Source: Rheinheimera sp. (GTDB taxonomy: Bacteria > Pseudomonadota > Gammaproteobacteria > Enterobacterales > Alteromonadaceae). Taken from it: DNA of 10,000 nucleotides. The notes under the pieces are model-generated. The model saw only the letters and a list, made by a program, of their open reading frames with translations. It had not been told where the DNA came from and ran no database searches. Made by a program: the position numbers and the translations under genes. The stretch spans positions 1 to 10,000 of the forward strand of contig NZ_JAIWOI010000160.1 of assembly GCF_020217005.1 (NCBI RefSeq), read 5' to 3'. Positions 1 to 6,422 of this stretch are shown here, one piece after another (position 1 is the first letter of the stretch; each line of letters begins with the position of its first letter).

Positions 1-395
1 CATTAACTATTGCCATCATTATATTTATCGTGGCGCCGCCTTTAGTGCCGCTGATTTTTGGTGAGAAATTTCAGGAAGGTATTTCAGTACTTCAAATCCA
101 TATTTGGGCTGGTGTATTTATTTTTATCCGCTACCTGATAGGGCAGCATTTAATTATCACTGACCAGGAGCCTCTATCTTTAGCCAGTCATGGCATAGGT
201 GCGGTGTTAAATGTGCTGCTGAACTGGTGGCTGATACCCATTATGGGCATAGATGGCGCAGCCTGGGCAACACTCATATCCTACGCCTATGCATCATTTT
301 TCTTTTTATTTTTTTCCAGCAGGACCCGCCGACAGTTATGGCAGCTGATCAAGGTTAAAGCCTCTGGTGTAGTGGTAGAGAAAGAGACGGTATGA
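1..395 (+). CDS. Polysaccharide flippase (Wzx/MATE-like), C-terminal part, 5' end outside window
   Basis: This reading frame is open from base 3 and ends in TGA at 393-395, so only about the last 130 residues are present. It is very hydrophobic, with several likely membrane segments: an isoleucine-rich stretch at the left edge, the segment around IHIWAGVFIF, and two more in the second half. The stretch NVLLNWWLIPIMGIDGAAWA matches the C-terminal signature of oligosaccharide flippases of the Wzx/MATE fold (N-x-x-L-N...L-IP-x-x-G-x-x-GAA-x-AT). Such proteins move lipid-linked sugar repeat units across the inner membrane. The protein ends in a basic, charged cytoplasmic tail. Its stop overlaps the next start (ATGA, 392-395), which suggests translational coupling. 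The following pyruvyl transferase supports an exopolysaccharide or O-antigen role. The family is fairly secure, but the transported sugar is unknown. The GTG at 30 is internal to the gene, not its start. Confidence 0.8.
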   Translation, partial: LTIAIIIFIVAPPLVPLIFGEKFQEGISVLQIHIWAGVFIFIRYLIGQHLIITDQEPLSLASHGIGAVLNVLLNWWLIPIMGIDGAAWATLISYAYASFFFLFFSSRTRRQLWQLIKVKASGVVVEKETV

Positions 396-1429
396 AAAAA
401 CAACTGCAACAACTCAGGCAAAAACTGGACAGGGTGTTGTTACCCTACGCTGCCAGAAGCCGTTTGGCGGCCACTTTGTATTACGCATTTTTTAATCCAC
501 ATTTTCGCCGCGAGCAACACGCCACAGCTGCGGGCCGACATCATTATCACCTGCACGAAGAGAGCAGCAGCATAGCGACAGTTATTTTGCGTCGAAATAT
601 TCACCGCCTTGAAAAAGGTTTGAGCATGGTGCCGCGCAAATCTTTGTTTGCGCTGGATTATATTGACGAGACTTTAACTGCATTACAGAACCTGTTAGCC
701 GATCATCAGGCTCTGGATGTAGTACTGCTAAAATATTGCCACGATGTGATGGATAGCTATTTTTCTGTCACCCAGTGGCCAGAGGGAGCCAGCCAACCTA
801 TAACTTTTGCTCAGTTAAAAGCACAAATAGTACCGCGTCTGGAGCAAGGTCGTCCTTCTGCACCAGCGCCTTATGAACAAAGACCAAGAGCTGACGTCAG
901 CTATGAGCAGTTCCTGACCTTGTGTCAGCAACGCTGTTCTGTCCGCACCTTTTTACCACAAAACGTACCTAGAGCCATGCTCGAGCAGGCAGTTTCAGCC
1001 GCAGCTCAGGCACCTAGTGCCTGTAACCGTCAGCCATTTCGCTATATTGCAGCTACAGAAGGCGAAATGCTGACGAAGCTGGCGAATCTGCCGATGGGTA
1101 CTGTGGGTTATGCTAATGGTATCCCTGCTCTACTGGCTGTGGTCGGTGATTTAAGTGCTTATCCTTTTGAGCGCGACCGCCATGTAATTTATATCGACGC
1201 CAGCCTTGCCAATATGCAATTGATGTTAGCGCTGGAAACTATGGGCCTGGCCTCTTGTTCAATCAACTGGCCTGATATTGAAAACTACGAAGCCAAAATT
1301 GGCCGTTTATTAAAATTACAACCTTTCGAACGAGTCGTGATGCTGATTGCTGTGGGTTACCCTGATCCGCAGGCGTTGATCCCTCACTCCGAGAAGAAAA
1401 CCGCTACGGAGTTACTAACTTATGTCTGA
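392..1429 (+). CDS. Nitroreductase-family flavoprotein of a polysaccharide locus
   Basis: The protein has 345 residues. Residues from about 170 to the end form a nitroreductase-like FMN domain: RCSVRTF (181-187), PSACNRQPF (208-216, the usual S-x-x-N-x-Q-P/W-type FMN-contact stretch), a long helix YIDASLANMQLMLALE (267-282), MGLASCS (284-290), and the C-terminal AVGYPD (320-325). The first 170 residues are not part of the standard family fold. They contain HRLEKGL (71-77), a motif I associate with nitroreductase-like proteins encoded in capsule and exopolysaccharide clusters. Known family members reduce substrates with FMN and NAD(P)H; here the substrate cannot be read, and a role in modifying a sugar or a partner is only inference. 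The start overlaps the flippase stop (ATGA) and the end overlaps the pyruvyl transferase by 8 bases, so the three genes are probably co-transcribed. No signal peptide is evident, so it is likely cytoplasmic or peripheral to the inner membrane. Confidence 0.85.
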   Translation: MKKQLQQLRQKLDRVLLPYAARSRLAATLYYAFFNPHFRREQHATAAGRHHYHLHEESSSIATVILRRNIHRLEKGLSMVPRKSLFALDYIDETLTALQNLLADHQALDVVLLKYCHDVMDSYFSVTQWPEGASQPITFAQLKAQIVPRLEQGRPSAPAPYEQRPRADVSYEQFLTLCQQRCSVRTFLPQNVPRAMLEQAVSAAAQAPSACNRQPFRYIAATEGEMLTKLANLPMGTVGYANGIPALLAVVGDLSAYPFERDRHVIYIDASLANMQLMLALETMGLASCSINWPDIENYEAKIGRLLKLQPFERVVMLIAVGYPDPQALIPHSEKKTATELLTYV

Positions 1430-2600
1430 ATCAAAAGCCTTATTGGTCGAAATTAAAGGGGTGCAGTTCCGCAATAAAGGTGCCTACCTGATGCTGCTAG
1501 CCTGTTTACAAGGCTTAAAAACCTTAAACAACACTGAACTGGTATTGTCACCTGGCCCTAACCTGCCCTACCGTGAGCGTGCTTTGTTAGGCGCATGGCA
1601 AAAAGTATCCTTTCGCCGTAAAGCCCTGGATTTAACCCCGTGGTTTGGTAAATTACCAGCCTCAGTACGTAACCTGATGAAACGTTATGGCATGGTGACA
1701 GAACGTGATGTAGACGTGATTTTAGAAGCCAGTGGTTTTGCTTACGGCGACCAGTGGCCGTTGAGGTTTTTGCAAAATACCGCCCGTGAAGTGAAACGTT
1801 TCAAAGAAGCAGGTAAACCTTTTGTGTTTATGCCTCAGGCTTTTGGACCTTTCACCAGCGATGAAAGTAAAGCGGCAATGCGCGACATTATTCACAGCGC
1901 CGCTCTTATTTATGTACGGGATCCCGTGTCCTTTAGCCACTTACAAAGCTGTGAAGCAAATCTTCCGGATACAGTCAAATTAACCCCTGACTTTACTGTA
2001 GGTTTGAAAGGCCACAGCAACGCTACTTTGCCACAAATTGAAGGCAAATTCGCCGCTCTTATTCCAAACAGCAAAGTAGTGTCTAAGTTTAACCATGCGA
2101 ACGCTGAAGCAGAGCGTACCAACTATGTGGAGGCTTTTGCAGCCGCCGCTAATCAATTGGTGGAATTAGGTTATGCTGTGGTTCTGGTCAATCATGAAGG
2201 CAAAGAGGATCAACAGCTCTGTCAGGAAATCTCCCGCTTGGCACCTTGTGACACTATTCAGATTGAAGATCCGTTAGCAGTAAAGGCCTTCATTGGTCAA
2301 AGCTCTATTACCATCAGCTCGCGTTTTCATGGCGCTATTAATGCGTTAAGTCAGGGCGTGCCTTGCATAGCCACCAGTTGGAGTCACAAGTACCACGCTA
2401 TGATGTCCGATTTTGGCATGGCGGATTATTGTCTGGAAAAACTCTCTGCCGTCAGCCTGACGCAGAAAGTTAGCCAATTATTGGCAGAGCATGAAGACAT
2501 CACGCCTCGTCTTGCCGAAAACGCGGCCAAATTGAAACTGAAAAACCAGACCATGTGGCAGGGTTTATATAAAACTCTGGATAAGTACCTGGGCCGCTAA
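1422..2600 (+). CDS. Polysaccharide pyruvyl transferase family protein
   Basis: The protein has 392 residues, a usual length for the family, which adds pyruvate ketals from phosphoenolpyruvate to sugar residues (CsaB/WcaK-type). The strongest evidence is SSRFHGAINALSQGVP (299-314), the family's hallmark SxRxHGAIxALxxGxP stretch, in a GT-B-like C-terminal half. Other conserved points are the glycine and asparagine near the N terminus (GVQFRNKGAY, 13-22), ASGFAYGDQW (103-112), MPQAFGPF (137-144), YVRDP (164-168) and PDFTVGL (189-195). A GGAG ribosome site at 1408-1411 lies 10 bases before the ATG and supports this start inside the previous gene (8-base overlap). It is the last gene of the polysaccharide unit and is followed by a terminator hairpin. 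Being cytoplasmic, it would act on the lipid-linked unit before the flippase encoded upstream moves it. The acceptor sugar cannot be told from sequence. Confidence 0.9.
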   Translation: MSESKALLVEIKGVQFRNKGAYLMLLACLQGLKTLNNTELVLSPGPNLPYRERALLGAWQKVSFRRKALDLTPWFGKLPASVRNLMKRYGMVTERDVDVILEASGFAYGDQWPLRFLQNTAREVKRFKEAGKPFVFMPQAFGPFTSDESKAAMRDIIHSAALIYVRDPVSFSHLQSCEANLPDTVKLTPDFTVGLKGHSNATLPQIEGKFAALIPNSKVVSKFNHANAEAERTNYVEAFAAAANQLVELGYAVVLVNHEGKEDQQLCQEISRLAPCDTIQIEDPLAVKAFIGQSSITISSRFHGAINALSQGVPCIATSWSHKYHAMMSDFGMADYCLEKLSAVSLTQKVSQLLAEHEDITPRLAENAAKLKLKNQTMWQGLYKTLDKYLGR

Positions 2601-2602
2601 AC

Positions 2603-2618
2603 TTCACTCTAAAGTGAA
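2603..2618 (+). repeat. Small hairpin overlapping the terminator's left arm
   Basis: TTCACT (2603-2608) and AGTGAA (2613-2618) can pair with a 4-base loop. AGTGAA is also the base of the terminator stem, where it pairs with the second TTCACT at 2648-2653. The two structures exclude each other, although the large stem is far stronger. This may be chance reuse of a short motif; no regulatory role is shown. Confidence 0.35.
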
Positions 2619-2662
2619 ATCACAGTGTTCAGCACGGACGCTGTGATTTCACTATCATTTTT
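2613..2662 (+). terminator. Rho-independent terminator of the polysaccharide operon
   Basis: Arms at 2613-2630 and 2636-2653 form an 18-base-pair stem (two G-T wobbles, otherwise perfect; outer arm AGTGAAATCACAG) around a 5-base loop, AGCAC. The sequence ATCA follows, then five T at 2658-2662. It begins 13 bases after the pyruvyl transferase stop. Stem, small loop and T tract are all read directly; termination itself is inferred. The T tract is short and four bases off the stem, so read-through is possible. Confidence 0.75.
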
Positions 2663-2678
2663 ACCAAATAACTAGCTT

Positions 2679-2709
2679 AATTTGCTATCACCAATCGCAA
2701 ATTTATCAT
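2679..2709 (+). promoter_or_regulatory. Candidate promoter with overlapping dyad upstream of the CheY-like gene
   Basis: A sigma-70-like pair TTGCTA (2682-2687) and TATCAT (2704-2709) has a 16-base spacer, with 4 of 6 and 5 of 6 consensus bases. The same stretch carries a perfect 7-base inverted repeat, AATTTGC (2679-2685) and GCAAATT (2697-2703), with 11 bases between, covering the -35 and reaching the -10. A regulator binding here would block or control the promoter. The region is AT-rich, so chance matches are likely; TATAGT at 2729-2734 is an alternative -10 with a poorer -35. Confidence 0.4.
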
Positions 2710-2756
2710 TATTTTCATTTTTAAACTCTATAGTCTACACTTTATAAAAATAGATT

Positions 2757-2762
2757 AAGGAG
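2757..2762 (+). promoter_or_regulatory. Ribosome binding site deciding the start of the CheY-like gene
   Basis: AAGGAG lies 6 bases before ATG 2769, which is ideal spacing. An in-frame TTG at 2763 directly touches this site and so cannot be the start. The gene is therefore placed at 2769. Confidence 0.8.
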
Positions 2763-2768
2763 TTGCTT

Positions 2769-3134
2769 ATGCCTATTCCTATCACTATAGCGGACGACTC
2801 CGCTTTATCCCGCAAGACGATCCGACGAGCCTTACCTCCACAGTGGGATGTCAGTATCTGTGAAGCCAGTAACGGTAAAGAAGCTATCACCGCTGTTAAG
2901 CATGGCTTGGCAGAAGTGTTGTTTCTCGACTTGCAAATGCCAGAAATGGATGGCTACCAGGTACTTACTTATTTAAAGCAACATCACGAAAAAGCTGTCG
3001 TCATAGTGATCAGTGCAGATATCCAGACTCAGGCACAAGCTATGGTCAGTGCTTTAGGTGCCTTTCGTTTCCTGAAGAAACCTTTGGATCCAGCCTTACT
3101 GGCGCAAACATTAAAAGAGCTAGGTCTGATATGA
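2769..3134 (+). CDS. Single-domain CheY-like response regulator
   Basis: This is a 121-residue stand-alone receiver domain with no output domain. The acidic pair is D9-D10 (IADD), the phosphoacceptor is D54 in FLDLQMPEMDG, the switch residue is S82 (VISAD), and the conserved lysine is K104 in LKKP. All catalytic residues are present, so it should be phosphorylated by a histidine kinase, probably the one encoded two genes downstream. It could act by protein-protein contact or as a phosphate shuttle. Its stop overlaps the next start (ATGA, 3131-3134), so it is translationally coupled to a CheC-family phosphatase, a likely partner that removes its phosphate. The sequence places it with CheY-type receivers, but no flagellar or chemoreceptor gene is nearby, so motility control is not implied. 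The start is fixed by AAGGAG at 2757-2762. Confidence 0.92.
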   Translation: MPIPITIADDSALSRKTIRRALPPQWDVSICEASNGKEAITAVKHGLAEVLFLDLQMPEMDGYQVLTYLKQHHEKAVVIVISADIQTQAQAMVSALGAFRFLKKPLDPALLAQTLKELGLI

Positions 3135-3712
3135 AGGGGCAGTTTCTGTCCGACGAGCAGCAGGACGCCTTACAAGAGGTCCTGAATATCTCCATGGGTC
3201 AGGCAGCTGACGCGCTAGCCAGACTGATCCAGACTCAGGTACAACTGTCTATTCCGGCAGTTATACAAAGTAGCAGTGATCATTTTATTGGACTGTTGCT
3301 GCAGCCAGCGCCGCACCAAATTGCACAACAATCTTTTTTAGGTGAGTTAAACGGCGAGATGATTGCACTGATGACAGAGCAAGGTAATGAAGCCATAGCC
3401 AGACTAATGCACTACGATTCTCCTATGGTGGAGCAAGACAAACAAGAGTTACAGCTGGAGCTGACTAATATACTGGCGGGAGCTTGCCTGCATGGTTTGA
3501 TCTCTCAGCTTAACTTTAAAATTCAACTTGCTGCACCAGTGCTGTTAAACCCGGCCTCACTCCATGCCAGCAGGCTAAATTGGCAACAAGCATTATTAAT
3601 GGAAGTTCAATTTCAGATCCCGGAGTTCAACTTTTATGCACGGATCCTGATTTGCCTGAAGCAAGAGTCTTTGTGGCCACTAACACAACATTTGAATCTG
3701 CTGCTGTTATAA
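3131..3712 (+). CDS. CheC-family response-regulator phosphatase
   Basis: The protein has 193 residues, close to usual CheC length. CheC/CheX/FliY phosphatases share the active-site consensus [D/S]-x3-E-x2-N-x22-P. Here the first copy is exact: D12, E16, N19, P42. A second copy is nearly exact: E106 in place of D/S, then E110, N113, P136. Two copies in one chain point to CheC rather than single-site CheX. In known systems the glutamate and asparagine enter the receiver's active site and speed hydrolysis of the aspartyl phosphate. The likely substrate is the CheY-like protein encoded just upstream, whose stop codon overlaps this start. No CheD gene, the usual CheC partner, is in the window. The second site lies at the same relative position as in CheC, so both could work. 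The FliN-like C-terminal domain of FliY is absent. The product should be soluble and cytoplasmic. Confidence 0.85.
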   Translation: MKGQFLSDEQQDALQEVLNISMGQAADALARLIQTQVQLSIPAVIQSSSDHFIGLLLQPAPHQIAQQSFLGELNGEMIALMTEQGNEAIARLMHYDSPMVEQDKQELQLELTNILAGACLHGLISQLNFKIQLAAPVLLNPASLHASRLNWQQALLMEVQFQIPEFNFYARILICLKQESLWPLTQHLNLLLL

Positions 3713-3718
3713 CGACAA

Positions 3719-5029
3719 ATGGATCAATCGATGAACGATGAACTGGCCTTACAATTGATCCGGCAACTGCCAATAGGCGCTTGCCTGTTGACGCCTGACT
3801 ACCGAATCGTGTTGTGGAACGATTTTTTTGCAGAGCGTTTGCAGCTGCCCGCTGAGCAGACTGTTGGCCAAGATTTACTAGAAATCTTTCCCGAGCAGGC
3901 CAGATTTCTCAAACGTAAATTGGATTCAACACTAATACTTAAAAACACTAGTTACAGCTACTGGGAACAAAGGCCGCATATTTTTCAGTTCAAAAGTACC
4001 AGGCCTGTCACTGGTCAGGAAGAGCTGATGTACCAGAATATGGAAATAGTTCCAATAGTTAACGAAAACGGGCAGATCAGTCATTTATTACTAGCCATTA
4101 TGGACGCGACGACCACTGCCTGTTATTCGCAAGATCTGAAACATGCACTTAGTCTGCTTGCAGAAGAGCATAAAGCTCAGGCTCAGTTAATAGATAAACT
4201 GGAAGAAGCACATAATCAGCTGCTTCAGGCTGAAAAAATGGCCTCAATAGGCCAATTAGCCGCAGGCGTGGCTCATGAAATCAATAATCCTATAGGATTT
4301 ATATCCTCAAATCTGGAAACTCTGCAGCATTATTGCCGAACCTTAGTCGATGCACTGGATTTTGCTGGCGACCTGTTATTGCAGCAGGCTTCAGCTGAAC
4401 TCACAGCCAGGTATCAAAGCTATCAGAATCAACATAACCTGAATTTTCTGTTACAAGATATGCCTGACTTGATAGCTGAATCGTTGGAAGGTTCAGGCCG
4501 GGTGATGTCTATTGTCAAAAGCCTGAGGGAATTCTCTCATGTAGATAGCTCCGAATGGAAAGAAACCAACCTGATCGATGGTATGGAAAGCACATTGAGG
4601 ATCATCAACAATGAATTGAAATACAAAGCGACTGTGCATAAGGATTATCAGCAAGACATGCCTCTGGTCTATTGCCAGTCGATGCAAATTAATCAGGTTT
4701 TTATGAACTTACTGCTTAACGCCGCTCAGGCCATGGAGCAACCTGGTGAAATTTATATCCGCATCACTGCTGAAGCTGAGGTAGCCAGAATTAGTATCAG
4801 AGACACGGGTACGGGCATAGCTCCTGCGCATCTGAAAAAAATTTTTGACCCGTTTTTTACCACTAAAGCGGTAGGCACAGGGACCGGGCTTGGACTCTCG
4901 TTGTCTTACAGTATTGTTCAGAAGCATCAGGGTAAACTCAGTGTCAGCTCTCCTCCTGGTCAGGGCGCAGAATTCATAATTACCTTGCCGCTGCACAAAG
5001 CACCAGACGTTAATCCTGATGCTCCATAG
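3719..5029 (+). CDS. Soluble PAS-domain sensor histidine kinase
   Basis: The protein has 436 residues and no membrane segment. A PAS-like domain spans about 10-130 (opening [18 protein letters not shown], closing in [19 protein letters not shown]), followed by a coiled-coil linker (about 138-172). The H-box [10 protein letters not shown] places the phosphorylated histidine at H186. The ATPase domain has an N-box with N330 and N334, G1 DTGTGIAP (362-369), F-box FDPFFTTK (376-383) and G2 GTGTGLGLS (386-394). About 150 residues separate H186 from N334, with LIAESLEG and SLREFSH between; the kinase on the opposite strand (5010-6422) has the same pattern. It starts 6 bases after the CheC-type gene and has only a poor ribosome site; ATG 3731 is an alternative start four codons in. 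The signal sensed by the PAS domain cannot be read, and no heme or flavin ligand motif is obvious. The 3' end overlaps the opposing kinase gene by 20 bases. Confidence 0.92.
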   Translation: MDQSMNDELALQLIRQLPIGACLLTPDYRIVLWNDFFAERLQLPAEQTVGQDLLEIFPEQARFLKRKLDSTLILKNTSYSYWEQRPHIFQFKSTRPVTGQEELMYQNMEIVPIVNENGQISHLLLAIMDATTTACYSQDLKHALSLLAEEHKAQAQLIDKLEEAHNQLLQAEKMASIGQLAAGVAHEINNPIGFISSNLETLQHYCRTLVDALDFAGDLLLQQASAELTARYQSYQNQHNLNFLLQDMPDLIAESLEGSGRVMSIVKSLREFSHVDSSEWKETNLIDGMESTLRIINNELKYKATVHKDYQQDMPLVYCQSMQINQVFMNLLLNAAQAMEQPGEIYIRITAEAEVARISIRDTGTGIAPAHLKKIFDPFFTTKAVGTGTGLGLSLSYSIVQKHQGKLSVSSPPGQGAEFIITLPLHKAPDVNPDAP

Positions 5030-6422
5030 GTCCAGCCAACGGAAAATACAAGGTAAAACGACTAAAGCTACCCAGCGAACTCTGCACTTCGATATGACCG
5101 CTGTGTTGCAACATGATACTGTGACACAGTGACAAACCTAGACCAGTGCCCTGCCCTACATCTTTAGTTGTAAAAAAAGGTTCAAATAATCTGTTGATAT
5201 GTGCAGGCTCTATACCACAGCCATTGTCTTCAATAGCGACCCAGGCTTCACTGTCGCGCACTCCCGAGCTGATTTGCAACTCACCATGATCATGCTGTAT
5301 CGCCTGTCTGGCATTCATCATGATGTTCAGAAAAACCTGACCTATCTGATTAGACTTACCCATGACAAACAAAGGGCTGGGGTGCAAATATTTTTTTAGG
5401 TATAACGCATGTTTAAATTCACCACCGATAATTTTAATGGTTGATTCGACACTTTCGTTTAAATCCACCAATTCGATCTTATCAGTGTCAGGATGGGAAA
5501 AACGTCTCAGGCTTTGCACTATATCTCTGACTCTGATAGCTCCTTCCAATGAATCAGCAATTAACATATCGCTGTCCTCAAGCAAAAAGGCAACATCTTC
5601 CTTTTGATAAAGTTCATCCAGTTCTTTTTGGGCCCGTAACCTGACTTCGTCACTTTGTCCGCTGTCCGCGACCAACTGATAGTTGGTCAATAGGCTTTTA
5701 AAAATAGACAAATAGGTCTGAAACATATGAATGTTGCTGAGCAAAAATCCTATAGGGTTATTCAATTCATGAGCGACCCCTGCAGCCAGCTGTCCAAGTG
5801 ACGCCATTTTCTCCGACTGCAATAGACTTTGTTCTATTCGTTGCTGCCGTTCCTTCAGCGATTGAGACGCCATATACAGCTTTCTGTTTTCAACGCTGGC
5901 AATAGTACTGGCAACAAAGCTTATAAACTGACTGGCAATTTTTTCTTCCGAAGGTCCAAAAGCTGCGACTGAACCCGAGCCCAGTATTAACAGAAACTGT
6001 TGGTCCCTGGTCTGGATACGCTGTAACAACGCTGAATGGATCGCTGGCCACCAACTACTGATCGGCTCGCCCCAGATTGGCAGCAGCAGCAGGTTAAACA
6101 CTGCCACTGAATGACGACCAGACAAAGCTGTTTGCAAAGCATCACTGCCAAGCTCTCCCTGTTCTGGCCAGTCTGGAGCCTTTTGTCTGGCTAACACAGT
6201 AAAATGTTCAGCTTCTAACCTTAATAATACAGCGCAATCAAACTGTATCCCTTCAGCCATCACGCCGAAAAATTTGCTAAAGGTATCTTCCAGTGTGTCC
6301 GAACTTAATATGGCATCCAGGCCTTTTTGCAATAACTGGTTTAGCCTGACGTGCAATAATGCATTGTCCCGCTCAAACGTCAGCTCCAGAACTTTTTCCC
6401 TGAGTTTTTCAACTGTCGGCAT
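5010..6422 (-). CDS. Soluble histidine kinase co-encoded with a FIST/NosP-like sensor
   Basis: The protein has 470 residues and no clear membrane segment. The first 180 or so residues look like a divergent GAF-type module (inferred from pattern, weak), then a coiled coil at about 180-205. The H-box is AHELNNPIGF with H218, the N-box N366/N370, G1 EDNGCGIEP (398-406), F-box FEPFFTTK (413-420) and G2 GQGTGLGLS (423-431). Catalytic residues are complete. Residues 280-312 (LLED...SLEG...SLRRFSHPD) closely match residues 244-276 of the plus-strand kinase, so the two cores are paralogues. Its ATG lies inside the FIST gene end (14-base overlap), with GGAG about 7 bases before it. Tight coupling to a FIST gene is the known arrangement of NosP with its partner kinase, in which nitric-oxide binding to NosP controls kinase activity. 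Likely phosphate acceptors are the nearby HnoD-, HnoC- and HnoB-like receivers. No receiver domain is fused to it. Confidence 0.92.
   Translation of the reverse strand: MPTVEKLREKVLELTFERDNALLHVRLNQLLQKGLDAILSSDTLEDTFSKFFGVMAEGIQFDCAVLLRLEAEHFTVLARQKAPDWPEQGELGSDALQTALSGRHSVAVFNLLLLPIWGEPISSWWPAIHSALLQRIQTRDQQFLLILGSGSVAAFGPSEEKIASQFISFVASTIASVENRKLYMASQSLKERQQRIEQSLLQSEKMASLGQLAAGVAHELNNPIGFLLSNIHMFQTYLSIFKSLLTNYQLVADSGQSDEVRLRAQKELDELYQKEDVAFLLEDSDMLIADSLEGAIRVRDIVQSLRRFSHPDTDKIELVDLNESVESTIKIIGGEFKHALYLKKYLHPSPLFVMGKSNQIGQVFLNIMMNARQAIQHDHGELQISSGVRDSEAWVAIEDNGCGIEPAHINRLFEPFFTTKDVGQGTGLGLSLCHSIMLQHSGHIEVQSSLGSFSRFTLYFPLAGPMEHQD

Noticed and set aside
1722..2122. Two open frames on the minus strand inside the pyruvyl transferase gene
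   Set aside because: They lie fully within a well-supported gene, show no family motif and have no ribosome site context.
2763..2768. TTG start for the CheY-like gene, two codons upstream of ATG 2769
   Set aside because: It abuts the AAGGAG site with no spacing, whereas ATG 2769 has ideal 6-base spacing and begins right before the conserved receiver strand.
3131..3712. FliY or FliN flagellar switch protein
   Set aside because: The chain has both CheC active-site motifs but no room for the FliN-type C-terminal domain, and no flagellar genes are near.
4493..4996. Minus-strand open frames inside the PAS kinase gene
   Set aside because: They are complements of the conserved N-box, G1 and F-box coding stretch; no independent protein features.
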